Positions 16,912 to 24,345 are shown, numbered from the stretch's first letter. The stretch: 29,800 nucleotides of DNA from an uncultured Christensenellaceae bacterium (GCA_910588015.1 CAJUOK010000020.1:1-29800), one strand, 5' to 3'. Program-made: numbers and translations. Notes: generated from the sequence alone by a model not told the origin.

Positions 16912-16940
16912 ATTGTAACGCAAAATAACAAAATATACAA
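16912..16940 (-). promoter_or_regulatory. Promoter of the ABC-F leader
   Basis: TTGTAT (16940-16935), a 17-nt spacer and TACAAT (16917-16912) on the minus strand, directly after the methyltransferase stop. It would give a leader of about 165 nt before the ABC-F start. Confidence 0.65.
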
Positions 16941-16955
16941 GCTATTTGCTACGCT

Positions 16956-17636
16956 CTATTTAATTGCCGCCAATACCGCAAACTTTTGATTGCAATATAT
17001 GCATTTTACCTCTTTAAAGCCCGCTGATTTTAATACCGCAGTCTCTTCTTCCTGCGAACATTCTCTGTCAAGCTTTCTGCGTTCTCTCCAACTGTCGAGT
17101 TCATTTTCGGATAGTCCCGACGATAACAATAAACTCTCCCAATAAGTATCGTACCATCTGTTCAACGTCTCCGAGCCCGCGCAGAATTGGTCGTAATTTA
17201 CGAATATGCCGCCCGATGGCAATTTGTCGTAAATATTTTTGAACAGTTTGTCTTTTTCGTCATTTTCAAGATGATGAATCGACAACGCCGAAATTACTAC
17301 GTCAAACTCTTGTTTAGGCAGTCCAAGCGAATAATCCAAGAACTCGAAATTTACGTTCTCCAAACCCAAAAACCTTTCCTTTGCTATCTGCAACATATCC
17401 TCTGCAATATCAACTAAAGTATATCTTGAGTCGGGAAAACAGCCATACCAATAATAAGAGAGCAAGCCCGTGCCCGCGCCCAAATCCAATACGCTTTTAG
17501 GGCGGCTTATACAGTCTGCTAAAAACCTAGTGGCGCCAAAATAAAAATCGTCGAAACAGGGAATAAACTTTCTTCTGTTTTCGTCGTATTTTTTGGCAAT
17601 GCCGTTAAACTGAACCGCTATTTCTTTTGCTTCCAT
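16956..17636 (-). CDS. Class I SAM-dependent methyltransferase
   Basis: A 226-residue Rossmann-fold methyltransferase of the Methyltransf_25/12 type. The SAM-binding glycine motif is SVLDLGAGTGLLSYYW, followed by an acidic residue at the end of strand 2 (LVDIAEDML), then motif IV FDVVISALSIHHL and LPSGGIFVNYDQ. The fold resembles UbiE/TrmR-like small-molecule or tRNA methyltransferases, but the substrate is not evident. AAGGA lies 7 bp before the ATG, within the end of the preceding pseudouridine synthase gene (12 bp between stop and start), so it is the last gene of that operon. The position next to an rRNA/tRNA pseudouridine synthase hints at an RNA or metabolite role without proving it. 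Confidence 0.88.
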   Translation of the reverse strand: MEAKEIAVQFNGIAKKYDENRRKFIPCFDDFYFGATRFLADCISRPKSVLDLGAGTGLLSYYWYGCFPDSRYTLVDIAEDMLQIAKERFLGLENVNFEFLDYSLGLPKQEFDVVISALSIHHLENDEKDKLFKNIYDKLPSGGIFVNYDQFCAGSETLNRWYDTYWESLLLSSGLSENELDSWRERRKLDRECSQEEETAVLKSAGFKEVKCIYCNQKFAVLAAIK

Positions 17637-17648
17637 ACGCTCTTCCTT

Positions 17649-18524
17649 TTATATAAATTCCGCTTGCGATACAAACGACATTTTTTTGTTTTCTATGGGG
17701 TGGATAAATTCCAATAAGCAAGAATGCAGAGCCTGCCTATCCAATTGCATACCGTTGGGACAAATTATCGGATGCGGGTCGCAATTATACAGTCTGTCGC
17801 AACATAGCGGATAACCGATATGAGCTATATGCGTTCTTATCTGATGCGTTCTTCCCGTCTCCAACTCGAATTTCGCAGAAAAATAACCGTCGTATTGCCG
17901 CAATATTTCATAGTGCGTCACAGCGCGTTTTCCTCCCTCTTCGACGTATCTTTTGAATCCGTCGGAGCTAGACTTGATAGGCAAATCCAACTTGCCTTTT
18001 ACGTCTCCTGCGAATACGCCTTGACATAAACCCACGTATTGCCTTTTTATATGACTTCTTGACAAAATTCCGTGCGCCAATTGATTTTTGGCGACAAGCA
18101 TAAGACCCGACGTATCTCTGTCCAACCTGTTGATTGGACGGTATACGAAATCGCCCCATATATTAGCTAGCGCGTTGGCAAGACTCCTTCCGTAGTGACC
18201 TTTGACGGGAATCACCGCCATACCCGCGCTCTTGTCTATCACAGCCAAATCTTCGTCCTCATATACGATATTGACGCGCGCGTCCCACTTCGGCACGGCT
18301 TTGATATCGTCATCTTGCAAATAAATGCAAAACTTATCGCCGCGATTCAGCTTATCGACAAGCCTCAATGCCGACTCCCGCCCGTCGAATACAAAGCATA
18401 CCGTGCCCAACCTTTTGCGCAACGCAACCCGCACTGATGACGAGGCTCCGAAATGCGCCAATATATCGTCGACGGCGCCGTCAAAAGGCGCGACGTATTG
18501 TATTCTTCTTAAAGCAGCGCTCAT
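17649..18524 (-). CDS. RluA-family pseudouridine synthase
   Basis: Converts uridine to pseudouridine in rRNA or tRNA. The catalytic motif RPINRLDRDTSGLMLVAK is present with the active Asp at about residue 135, as are the later family blocks (ELETGRTHQIRTHIAHIGYPL). The N-terminal part before residue 90 is S4-like but weak. The ATG at 18524 is chosen: it overlaps the alkyltransferase stop in an ATGA, giving a 291-residue protein. An in-frame GTG at 18575 would add a basic stretch lying inside the upstream gene. The exact target position is unknown. Confidence 0.92.
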   Translation of the reverse strand: MSAALRRIQYVAPFDGAVDDILAHFGASSSVRVALRKRLGTVCFVFDGRESALRLVDKLNRGDKFCIYLQDDDIKAVPKWDARVNIVYEDEDLAVIDKSAGMAVIPVKGHYGRSLANALANIWGDFVYRPINRLDRDTSGLMLVAKNQLAHGILSRSHIKRQYVGLCQGVFAGDVKGKLDLPIKSSSDGFKRYVEEGGKRAVTHYEILRQYDGYFSAKFELETGRTHQIRTHIAHIGYPLCCDRLYNCDPHPIICPNGMQLDRQALHSCLLEFIHPIENKKMSFVSQAEFI

Positions 18525-18838
18525 TTTTCGTCCCAACGGTATTTCTCTAGGTCGACGACGAAATTCTCGTCGCACGACACGCCTTCGGCGGCAAGTAAAT
18601 CGGCTTGAACCTCTCTACCTCCGAATGCAAACGCAGGAGCAAGCTGTCCAAATCTGTTGACGACTCTGTGACAGGGAATAACGCCCGGCATAGGATTGAC
18701 GTGCAAAGCGTAACCCACGGCTCTAGATGCCCTCGGAGCGTTGAGTATACGGGCGATTTGTCCGTACGTCGCTACTTTTCCAACGGGAATAGCTTTTACG
18801 ACTTGATAAACTTCTTCAAAAAAATTGATGTTTTCCAC
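18521..18838 (-). CDS. O6-alkylguanine-DNA alkyltransferase-type protein (MGMT fold)
   Basis: A 105-residue, short MGMT-family protein with the helix-turn-helix DNA-binding core (GKVATYGQIARIL), the arginine finger region (RASRAVGYALH) and the active-site IPCHRVV with Cys56. Because the Cys is present it could be a true alkyl-acceptor repair protein, unlike alkyltransferase-like proteins where it is Trp or Ala. It lacks the N-terminal domain of full-length Ada-C/Ogt. The start is GTG at 18838. No ribosome binding site precedes it, but a strong promoter (18845-18873) places the likely +1 at this GTG, so the mRNA is probably leaderless. It is the first gene of a three-gene operon. Confidence 0.9.
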   Translation of the reverse strand: MENINFFEEVYQVVKAIPVGKVATYGQIARILNAPRASRAVGYALHVNPMPGVIPCHRVVNRFGQLAPAFAFGGREVQADLLAAEGVSCDENFVVDLEKYRWDEK

Positions 18839-18844
18839 AATTTA

Positions 18845-18873
18845 ATTATAATCATCTGCCTGCCGTAAGTCAA
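18845..18873 (-). promoter_or_regulatory. Promoter giving a leaderless alkyltransferase mRNA
   Basis: TTGACT (18873-18868), a 17-nt spacer and perfect TATAAT (18850-18845) on the minus strand. Only 6 nt separate the -10 from the GTG start at 18838, so the transcript should begin at or next to the start codon. Confidence 0.8.
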
Positions 18874-18904
18874 ACTGCTAGTCAATTATCTCGCGGCGGA
18901 AATA

Positions 18905-18934
18905 AAAATCAAAGCGTCGGAAATCCAACGCCTT
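18905..18934 (-). terminator. Terminator of the deacetylase gene
   Basis: A 10-bp stem with two wobble pairs (18911-18920 with 18925-18934) has a 4-nt loop and is followed on the minus strand by GATTTTTATTT. It lies just past the deacetylase stop. Confidence 0.75.
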
Positions 18935-18937
18935 AAA

Positions 18938-19807
18938 CTAAATATACTTTTTGAGAACTTCGCGAAGCGAGCTTTTTGTCGCGTCTCTGTTTATACGCTT
19001 GAGAAGATAAAGACTTCTGCGACCGTAAATATGATTGATTCCTTCGTTGCACGTCAACGTGAGCGATACGCCTTTTTCTTTCAATACGCTCTCGCTGATT
19101 TTGGTATATTTGCCAAACGGATAAGCGTATATATCCGACTGCACGCCAAGCTCGTCAAGTTTGTCTACTAATTTTTGAGTATCGTCGGCAAACAACTTTC
19201 TGTATTCTTCGTCGCTCTCGTTTTTTAGTTTGGAAACGCCGAGTCTGGGTCGAGTGTTGTGTAAAGAATACGAATGCAGTCCGATTTCCACGTTTTTATT
19301 TTTATAGACCTCTTGAATATCCTTCCAACCGAAATATATAAAATCTCCGCCGCCCTTGCCGCCGTATTTATCGTAATAGGTATAGTCTCCTACTACGGAA
19401 AACAAACCGCTGTAACCGAATTCTTCGAGCAACGGCAAAGCGTACGTTATATTGTTGAGATACCCGTCGTCGAAAGTCAGCATTACCGCCTTATCAGGCA
19501 AGTACATACCGCCGTCCACGCAATCTTTCAACTGCTTGCAACTTATTACGTTGTATCCGTTGTCTTTAAGATATTGAAAGTCTTTGCGCAACGCGTCTTG
19601 ATTAATGCAATATACGCTTTGCTTTTTTCCCTTTGCCAAAGTATTGTGATACATCAAAATTATTAAATCGCCTAGGCAAGTCTGAGAACCGCTCTCGCCT
19701 GTTTTCAACGTCGCAGTCGCGCTTGCGCCGCTTTCGCACGCCGTCAAACACAATGCCGCAATTATAAATAATAAGCATAGCGAAATTGCTATGATTTTCT
19801 TTTGCAT
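18938..19807 (-). CDS. Polysaccharide deacetylase lipoprotein (NodB domain)
   Basis: A 289-residue lipoprotein with signal MQKKIIAISLCLLFI and lipobox LTAC. The carbohydrate esterase family 4 (NodB) domain shows MYHNT near its start, motif 1 TFDDGY with the catalytic base and metal Asp, motif 2 GLHSYSLHN with two metal His, and the YAYPFGKY motif. It is expected to remove acetyl groups from peptidoglycan or another extracellular amino-sugar polymer. AAGGAGAG precedes the ATG. It lies 59 bp after a CwlD-like amidase on the same strand, so the two likely form one operon acting on the cell wall. CwlD and PdaA act together in spore-cortex muramic-lactam formation; whether this pair does so is inference. 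Confidence 0.93.
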   Translation of the reverse strand: MQKKIIAISLCLLFIIAALCLTACESGASATATLKTGESGSQTCLGDLIILMYHNTLAKGKKQSVYCINQDALRKDFQYLKDNGYNVISCKQLKDCVDGGMYLPDKAVMLTFDDGYLNNITYALPLLEEFGYSGLFSVVGDYTYYDKYGGKGGGDFIYFGWKDIQEVYKNKNVEIGLHSYSLHNTRPRLGVSKLKNESDEEYRKLFADDTQKLVDKLDELGVQSDIYAYPFGKYTKISESVLKEKGVSLTLTCNEGINHIYGRRSLYLLKRINRDATKSSLREVLKKYI

Positions 19808-19866
19808 ATATCTCTCCTTCGGCTCAACGCCGACTTCTTAAGTTATTGTGAGTCTAAAAGGCGCTT

Positions 19867-20562
19867 TTATACGCAAGTTCTTTCGCACAGCACGTCGGCG
19901 ATATTTTTACAAAGCTCTTGGCAATACTCTCTTGACAGCAACAATTTTTCGTCTTCGGGATTGGAAATAAATCCGCACTCGATAATTACCGACGGAACTT
20001 TGACGCATTTGGTGATAAACAAATCTCCGTCTATCGCTTCGTAATCGTCTCTGCCGCTGTATTTTGCGTTGATTTTTTCGTTGATGGTTTTTTGCATACT
20101 CTCTGCAAATTCTTTGCCTATACCCGTATCGTCGTAAAAAACCTGCGCGCCGCGCCGCGACTTGTCGGAAAATCTGTTAACGTGCAAACTTATCACCGCA
20201 ACGGGAGCCGCCTTGACGATTATCTCTTTCCTCGCCTGCATATCCAGCCGTTTGATATTGTTGAGAGCGTCTTTGCCCGTACGCGTGAGAACAACGCGAA
20301 AACCTCTGCTTTCGATTTCCTTTTGCAGTATTCCCGCCATCTTGAGATTGATGTCGCTTTCCTTAACTCCCGTACTGCCTACGACTCCGCCGTCAATACC
20401 TCCGTGCCCCGCGTCAATGACAACCGTCATCCCGTTTGTCTTGACCATAGTCGCCCGCGCCGCGTTTTCGGCGACGAATGCGCATCCGACGGATATCGCT
20501 ACCACTGCGACAATCAAAACTATCGCTATAGCCACACTTTTCTTTTTAAGCGTAATAAACAT
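19867..20562 (-). CDS. N-acetylmuramoyl-L-alanine amidase (Amidase_3, CwlD-like)
   Basis: A 231-residue cell-wall hydrolase that should cut the bond between muramic acid and the stem peptide. It has an N-terminal membrane/signal helix (SVAIAIVLIVAVVAISVGC) and one catalytic domain with no binding repeats. Zinc ligands are His in VIDAGHGGIDGG, Glu in GVKESDIN, and His in ISLHVNRF. The catalytic Glu is in SVIIECGFISNPED. The single-domain size and early membrane helix match CwlD, a sporulation amidase, better than the multi-domain vegetative LytC type. GGGAG precedes the ATG. Its upstream region is the long non-coding stretch with DnaA boxes; no clear promoter was found. Confidence 0.92.
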   Translation of the reverse strand: MFITLKKKSVAIAIVLIVAVVAISVGCAFVAENAARATMVKTNGMTVVIDAGHGGIDGGVVGSTGVKESDINLKMAGILQKEIESRGFRVVLTRTGKDALNNIKRLDMQARKEIIVKAAPVAVISLHVNRFSDKSRRGAQVFYDDTGIGKEFAESMQKTINEKINAKYSGRDDYEAIDGDLFITKCVKVPSVIIECGFISNPEDEKLLLSREYCQELCKNIADVLCERTCV

Positions 20563-20652
20563 AAACTCTCCCGCAACGGTTAATTTTTCCTTGCAATAAA
20601 ATATATATTAAATCACAGTTCCGCCTATGACGCGGCGCTGAATTTTATATGT

Positions 20653-20665
20653 ATTTTTGCGGAAA
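20653..20665 (+). repeat. 13-mer direct repeat, copy 1
   Basis: ATTTTTGCGGAAA, identical to 20932-20944. The two copies flank the DnaA-box cluster, and a related ATTTTTGCCGATT occurs just beyond at about 20988. Confidence 0.6.
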
Positions 20666-20769
20666 ATCGCATTTTATCTTTGCACTGAGCGGATATTAAT
20701 ATGGAAAAAATAAAAACATCGCAAATCAACGCAAAAAACGCATTTTTCAAAAATTTTCCGTGAAAAAGC

Positions 20770-20821
20770 CGAGTTATCCACATACTTATCCACAAAAACA
20801 CTTGTTCGTGTGGATAACTCG
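20770..20821. promoter_or_regulatory. Three-box DnaA cluster in a 13-bp inverted repeat
   Basis: Two TTATCCACA boxes (20774-20782, 20786-20794) and one TGTGGATAA (20809-20817) all match the consensus DnaA box exactly. The outer two lie within a perfect 13-bp inverted repeat, CGAGTTATCCACA and TGTGGATAACTCG (20770-20782 and 20809-20821). Three perfect 9-mers in 44 bp is far beyond chance. Binding by DnaA is expected; whether replication starts here is not shown. Confidence 0.8.
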
Positions 20822-20931
20822 ACACTTGGCGCAGTTATTTCATTATTATGTATATGTGTCGAAATTTGCTGATTTTCGTCAACTTTCGGTTGTGTCATAA
20901 AAAATTTTTTACTTACTTTAGACAAATATGG

Positions 20932-20944
20932 ATTTTTGCGGAAA
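20932..20944 (+). repeat. 13-mer direct repeat, copy 2
   Basis: ATTTTTGCGGAAA, the second copy of the repeat at 20653-20665, on the opposite side of the DnaA boxes. Confidence 0.6.
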
Positions 20945-21081
20945 TTATGAAATTTACTGCTAATACCGACGGTAAAAAGCGCATTGCATTTTTGCCGATT
21001 GTGTTGGATATTTTATAAATTTCAAATACCCGCCAAACTTATATTTTTTATTGCTTCTTACCTAAACAATACCCATCCGCT

Positions 21082-21111
21082 CTTGATATCAAGCCGAATA
21101 TCTGTTATAAT
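21082..21111 (+). promoter_or_regulatory. WYL-gene promoter with palindrome over -35
   Basis: TTGATA (21083-21088), a 17-nt spacer and TATAAT (21106-21111). The -35 is embedded in a perfect 12-bp palindrome CTTGATATCAAG (21082-21093), a plausible operator, perhaps for the WYL regulator itself. Confidence 0.75.
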
Positions 21112-21137
21112 TATAGAAAATTTTCGCGAGGTTTAAT

Positions 21138-22115
21138 ATGACTCTACCAAAACAGAAAATTAAAATCCTCAAACTTTACGAAATACTTTCTAAAGAGAGC
21201 GACGAACAACGTCCTCTTTCGACTCAATACATTATCGACAGACTGAAAAAAGAAGGGATAAGCATAGAACGCAAAACGCTATACGACGATATAAACTTGC
21301 TTAACGAATGCGGTTTTGAAATTATGCAGGTTCGCCGAAAAAGCAATATGTATTACGTCGCCGACCGAAATTTCGAAATCGCGGAGATTCGCATACTGTT
21401 GGACGCCGTTGAAGCGGCAAGTTTTATAACAAAAGAAAAAACCAAAAAACTCGCAGACAAAATAGCTTCGCTTGCAGGTTCCTACAAAGGCGAAGTAATG
21501 AAAAACAACATAGTAATATTTGACTCGACAAAACGCGATAATGAACAAATATATTATAACGTCGCAACAATAAACGAAGCGATAATCGCCAAAAGGAAAA
21601 TTACTTTTAAATATTTCAAACTCAATGCAAGCGGTGAAAAATCCGCTATGCACGACGGAAAACCGTATACCGTAAACCCGATAGCAACAATGATGAACAA
21701 CGACAATTATTATTTAATTGCGTCGGGCGACAAATACAAAGACGCGGCGCACTACAGAATCGACAGAATGGAAAATGTGGAAATAAACGCCCGGAACATT
21801 ACTCTCCCCGTTGAATTGAAAAACTTTGACCCAAAACGCAACAAAAAGCAACTTTTCTCTATGTTCTCGGGCAATATGCAAAACGTGACTTTCGAAATAG
21901 CTCCGCAAATCGTCGAGGTGATTTTCGATAAGTTCGGCGCTAATACCAAACTTTCTCCTTACGGAGACAAATACAGATTTACGACGGAAATTCAAATCAG
22001 CGACGCATTCTTCGGTTGGTGCGCGGGACTCGGCTCAAACATAGAGATAAAATCTCCAAGAGAAGTCAAAATGCAATATATTCAAAAGCTTAAAGATATT
22101 TTATCAATATATTAA
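21138..22115 (+). CDS. WYL-domain transcriptional regulator
   Basis: A 325-residue regulator with an N-terminal winged helix (residues about 5-65, RKTLYDDINLLNECGFEI as the recognition region) and a WYL domain. In the WYL core the signature appears as NDNYYLIASG, preceded by the beta-strand KITFKYFK and the VNPIATMM segment, and followed by HYRIDRMENVEI. A C-terminal WCX-like segment ends the protein. WYL regulators sense nucleic acid or nucleotide ligands and often control stress, repair or defence genes; no defence genes are adjacent here. GAGG lies 7 bp before the ATG. It is convergent with the symporter gene, with only 13 bp between the stops. Its ligand and targets are unknown. Confidence 0.92.
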   Translation: MTLPKQKIKILKLYEILSKESDEQRPLSTQYIIDRLKKEGISIERKTLYDDINLLNECGFEIMQVRRKSNMYYVADRNFEIAEIRILLDAVEAASFITKEKTKKLADKIASLAGSYKGEVMKNNIVIFDSTKRDNEQIYYNVATINEAIIAKRKITFKYFKLNASGEKSAMHDGKPYTVNPIATMMNNDNYYLIASGDKYKDAAHYRIDRMENVEINARNITLPVELKNFDPKRNKKQLFSMFSGNMQNVTFEIAPQIVEVIFDKFGANTKLSPYGDKYRFTTEIQISDAFFGWCAGLGSNIEIKSPREVKMQYIQKLKDILSIY

Positions 22116-22128
22116 AATTAAATATTCG

Positions 22129-23604
22129 TCAGCCGTCGCTTGTCTCCTGCTCTTTTTCCACTTCGTCAGATACGACAGCTTTTTCTTCATTCTCTTCCGT
22201 AAGCTTTAGATTTTCTTCGGGATAAGCCGACAGCATAGGCATAATGCCGCTATCCTTTTGTCTTGCAAAATAATTTTTTGTTATTCGCGTTATCGTACCG
22301 CCGAGGAAGAACAAAGCTATGAGATTGGGAATTGCCATCAGTCCGTTGAAAAAGTCTGCCAAATCCCAAACCAGCGACACTCCCGTCAAAGCGCCTACGA
22401 TAACCAGCGCAACGTAGACAATCTTAAAAATAATAGAATACTTTTTACCGAATATAAATTCAAAAGATTTTTCGCCGTAATACGCCCAAGAAAGTATAGT
22501 GGTAAAGGCAAACAACGGAAGTATTATGCTAAACACAATTGTGCCGAACTGTCCGAACGCCTGCGTAAAAGCAGATTGCGAAAGCATAGCGCCGCTTATT
22601 TCCATACCCTCGGAATATACGCCGCTTGTCAGAATCATCAACGCAGTCAATGTGCAGATTACTATCGTATCCAAAAATACTCCGAAAATTCCCCACAGTC
22701 CCTGTCTGACAGGCTCTTTTACCGAAGACGCGCTATGCGCTATTACAGAACTTCCAAGCCCCGCCTCATTGGAGAATATGCCTCTGGCAAGTCCGTATCG
22801 CATCGAACGCATAATAGCATAACCCAATACGCCGCCGCCAACTGCTTTAAAACTAAAAGCGCTTTTGAAAATTTGTCCGAAAGCCGTCGGAATCGCTTTG
22901 ACGTTCATAAATATTATTACAACCGCCATTATTATAAATCCAACGCACATGAACGGTATAATATAAGAGGTAATCTTGCCGATTCTTTTGATACCGCCGA
23001 TTATTATCAACGCTATGACAATGGCGACCGCCACTCCGCTCACCCATTTGGGGACTTTCAATCCGCCGTTGAGCGTGTCGGCTATGGTATTTATCTGCAC
23101 CATATTCATTCCGAACGCGGCTAGCATACAGAATATCGAAAATAAAATCGCAAGCCATTTCCACCCCAAACCTTCGGAGATATAATACATCGGTCCGCCG
23201 CGATATTCGCCGTCCTTGCCTTTCTTGCGATAGTAGATTCCCAACACATTTTCTGCAAAATTGGTAAACATACCCACAAAAGCCGAAAGCCACATCCAAA
23301 AAACAGCGCCGGGACCGCCGGATAATATTGCCGTGGCAACTCCCACGATATTGCCTGTGCCGACGGTGCCTGCTATTGCCGTAGAAAACGCTTCGAACTG
23401 CGAGATGCCGTCGCCGCTTTTTTTATTCTTTTTACCTATACCCGTCAAAGTCTTGCCAATTGTCATTTTGACAGCATAAGGAAATTTGGTGACTTGCGTA
23501 AACTTATTACGCGCCGTAAGATAAATTCCCACTCCGAGAATAAGAATTATCATAGGCACGCCCCATAGAATATTATCGTTGATAAATTGAATTATTTTTT
23601 GCAA
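22129..23604 (-). CDS. Sodium:alanine (AGCS family) symporter
   Basis: A 491-residue integral membrane transporter that imports alanine or glycine with Na+. About 11 hydrophobic segments are seen. The AGCS signatures are present, such as GTVGTGNIVGVATAI, GGPGAVFWMW, the EYRGGPMYYI loop, and IFSNEAGLGSS. The last 40 residues are an acidic cytoplasmic tail (EENLKLTEENEEKAVV). The start is TTG at 23604, supported by GGAG 7 bp upstream and a strong promoter. Its stop is 13 bp from the WYL regulator stop and no terminator fits between them, so the transcripts may overlap at their 3' ends. Confidence 0.95.
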   Translation of the reverse strand: MQKIIQFINDNILWGVPMIILILGVGIYLTARNKFTQVTKFPYAVKMTIGKTLTGIGKKNKKSGDGISQFEAFSTAIAGTVGTGNIVGVATAILSGGPGAVFWMWLSAFVGMFTNFAENVLGIYYRKKGKDGEYRGGPMYYISEGLGWKWLAILFSIFCMLAAFGMNMVQINTIADTLNGGLKVPKWVSGVAVAIVIALIIIGGIKRIGKITSYIIPFMCVGFIIMAVVIIFMNVKAIPTAFGQIFKSAFSFKAVGGGVLGYAIMRSMRYGLARGIFSNEAGLGSSVIAHSASSVKEPVRQGLWGIFGVFLDTIVICTLTALMILTSGVYSEGMEISGAMLSQSAFTQAFGQFGTIVFSIILPLFAFTTILSWAYYGEKSFEFIFGKKYSIIFKIVYVALVIVGALTGVSLVWDLADFFNGLMAIPNLIALFFLGGTITRITKNYFARQKDSGIMPMLSAYPEENLKLTEENEEKAVVSDEVEKEQETSDG

Positions 23605-23627
23605 AAGACTACTCCGGCATTTTTTAA

Positions 23628-23656
23628 ATTATAACACATTTACTTTGATAATTCAA
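23628..23656 (-). promoter_or_regulatory. Promoter of the alanine symporter
   Basis: TTGAAT (23656-23651), a 17-nt spacer and TATAAT (23633-23628) on the minus strand, 23 bp before the TTG start. Confidence 0.8.
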
Positions 23657-23796
23657 TAAATATATTTTATATTAATAAAATTGTTAATTATTTAACAAAA
23701 TGTTATGATTTAAAATTTATATTAGGTTAGACAATTCCGAAATTACCTAAATTTAGCTTAATTTATAACAATGTTTATTTTTTCAGCTTAATAAAG

Positions 23797-23825
23797 TTGC
23801 AATAGATTATATAACGCACTAAAAT
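23797..23825 (+). promoter_or_regulatory. Promoter of small lipoprotein 1
   Basis: TTGCAA (23797-23802), a 17-nt spacer and TAAAAT (23820-23825), 32 bp before the start of the first small lipoprotein. The rest of the gap from 23657 is A/T-rich with no gene. Confidence 0.65.
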
Positions 23826-23857
23826 AAATATATAAATATCTAAAGGGGGTAATGACT

Positions 23858-24217
23858 ATGAAAAAGAAAGTTTTTCTTTGTGTGAGCGTCGTACTGTTAA
23901 TAGTAACGATTGCCGTAATCTGCGCGGCCTGTACGCCCAACGTCGACAGTCTCAAATCCAAAGTAGAAGCCAAAGGCTACACCGTTCATTCATATATAGC
24001 TGACAACGGCGACGGCGAAGAAAACGTCGCGCAAGTTCTCTACGCTTATAAAGATGAAGAAAATCAAGACGTAGAATTGGTTGTGTATTGGTATTTTACC
24101 GAGAGCGACGCAAAAGCCGCATATGAAAAATATAGCGCCGAAGAAACTAAAATGTACGTCGTAAAAAAAGGAAAAGCAGTCGCGCTCGGCTCAAAGGAGC
24201 TTTGCGATTTGCTTTAA
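23858..24217 (+). CDS. Small lipoprotein 1 of a three-member tandem family
   Basis: A 119-residue predicted lipoprotein with signal MKKKVFLCVSVVLLIV and lipobox CAAC. After it comes a small mixed fold of unknown function: VDSLKSKVEAKGYTVHSY, then VVYWYFTESDAKAAYEKY and KKGKAVALGSKELCDLL. The same three blocks recur in the next two genes (24410-24742 and 24891-25235). ATG at 23858 is preferred to the one at 23852 because the GGGGG ribosome binding site is 8 bp away rather than 2. An imperfect inverted repeat (24241-24292) follows the stop. Function not recognised. Confidence 0.82.
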   Translation: MKKKVFLCVSVVLLIVTIAVICAACTPNVDSLKSKVEAKGYTVHSYIADNGDGEENVAQVLYAYKDEENQDVELVVYWYFTESDAKAAYEKYSAEETKMYVVKKGKAVALGSKELCDLL

Positions 24218-24240
24218 AATTTATTACGTTAAATTTTTCA

Positions 24241-24292
24241 CAGAAAATTGCCGTAATTATGTCAAATAAGATACATAAGCGGCAATTTCTGT
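24241..24292 (+). terminator. Weak inverted repeat after small lipoprotein 1
   Basis: CAGAAAATTGCCG (24241-24253) and CGGCAATTTCTG (24281-24292) pair with one bulged A and a 27-nt loop. There is no proper T-run, so it is a weak terminator or an mRNA end structure. Confidence 0.4.
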
Positions 24293-24345
24293 TTATGCAT
24301 CTTTAAAATATTTTAATTTTTTATCAATAAATTTTTAAATTAATA

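Larger units (their letters stand above)
20563..21082. other. Non-coding A/T-rich region with origin-like signals
   Basis: About 520 bp without a credible gene separate divergent units: the amidase to the left and the WYL regulator to the right. It holds three DnaA boxes (20774-20817), the flanking 13-mer direct repeat, AT-rich stretches such as AAAAAATTTTTT (20900-20911), and a short ATTATTATG run (20842-20850). Short open frames on the minus strand here have no ribosome binding site. It could be an origin, a DnaA titration or control site, or simply a promoter region. Confidence 0.5.

Noticed and set aside
18524..18575. GTG at 18575 as the start of the pseudouridine synthase
   Set aside because: It would add 17 basic residues inside the upstream gene; the ATGA overlap at 18524 is the more natural coupled start.
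20625..20925. Short minus-strand open frames over the DnaA boxes
   Set aside because: They start at weak codons, lack ribosome binding sites, and their translations match nothing recognisable.
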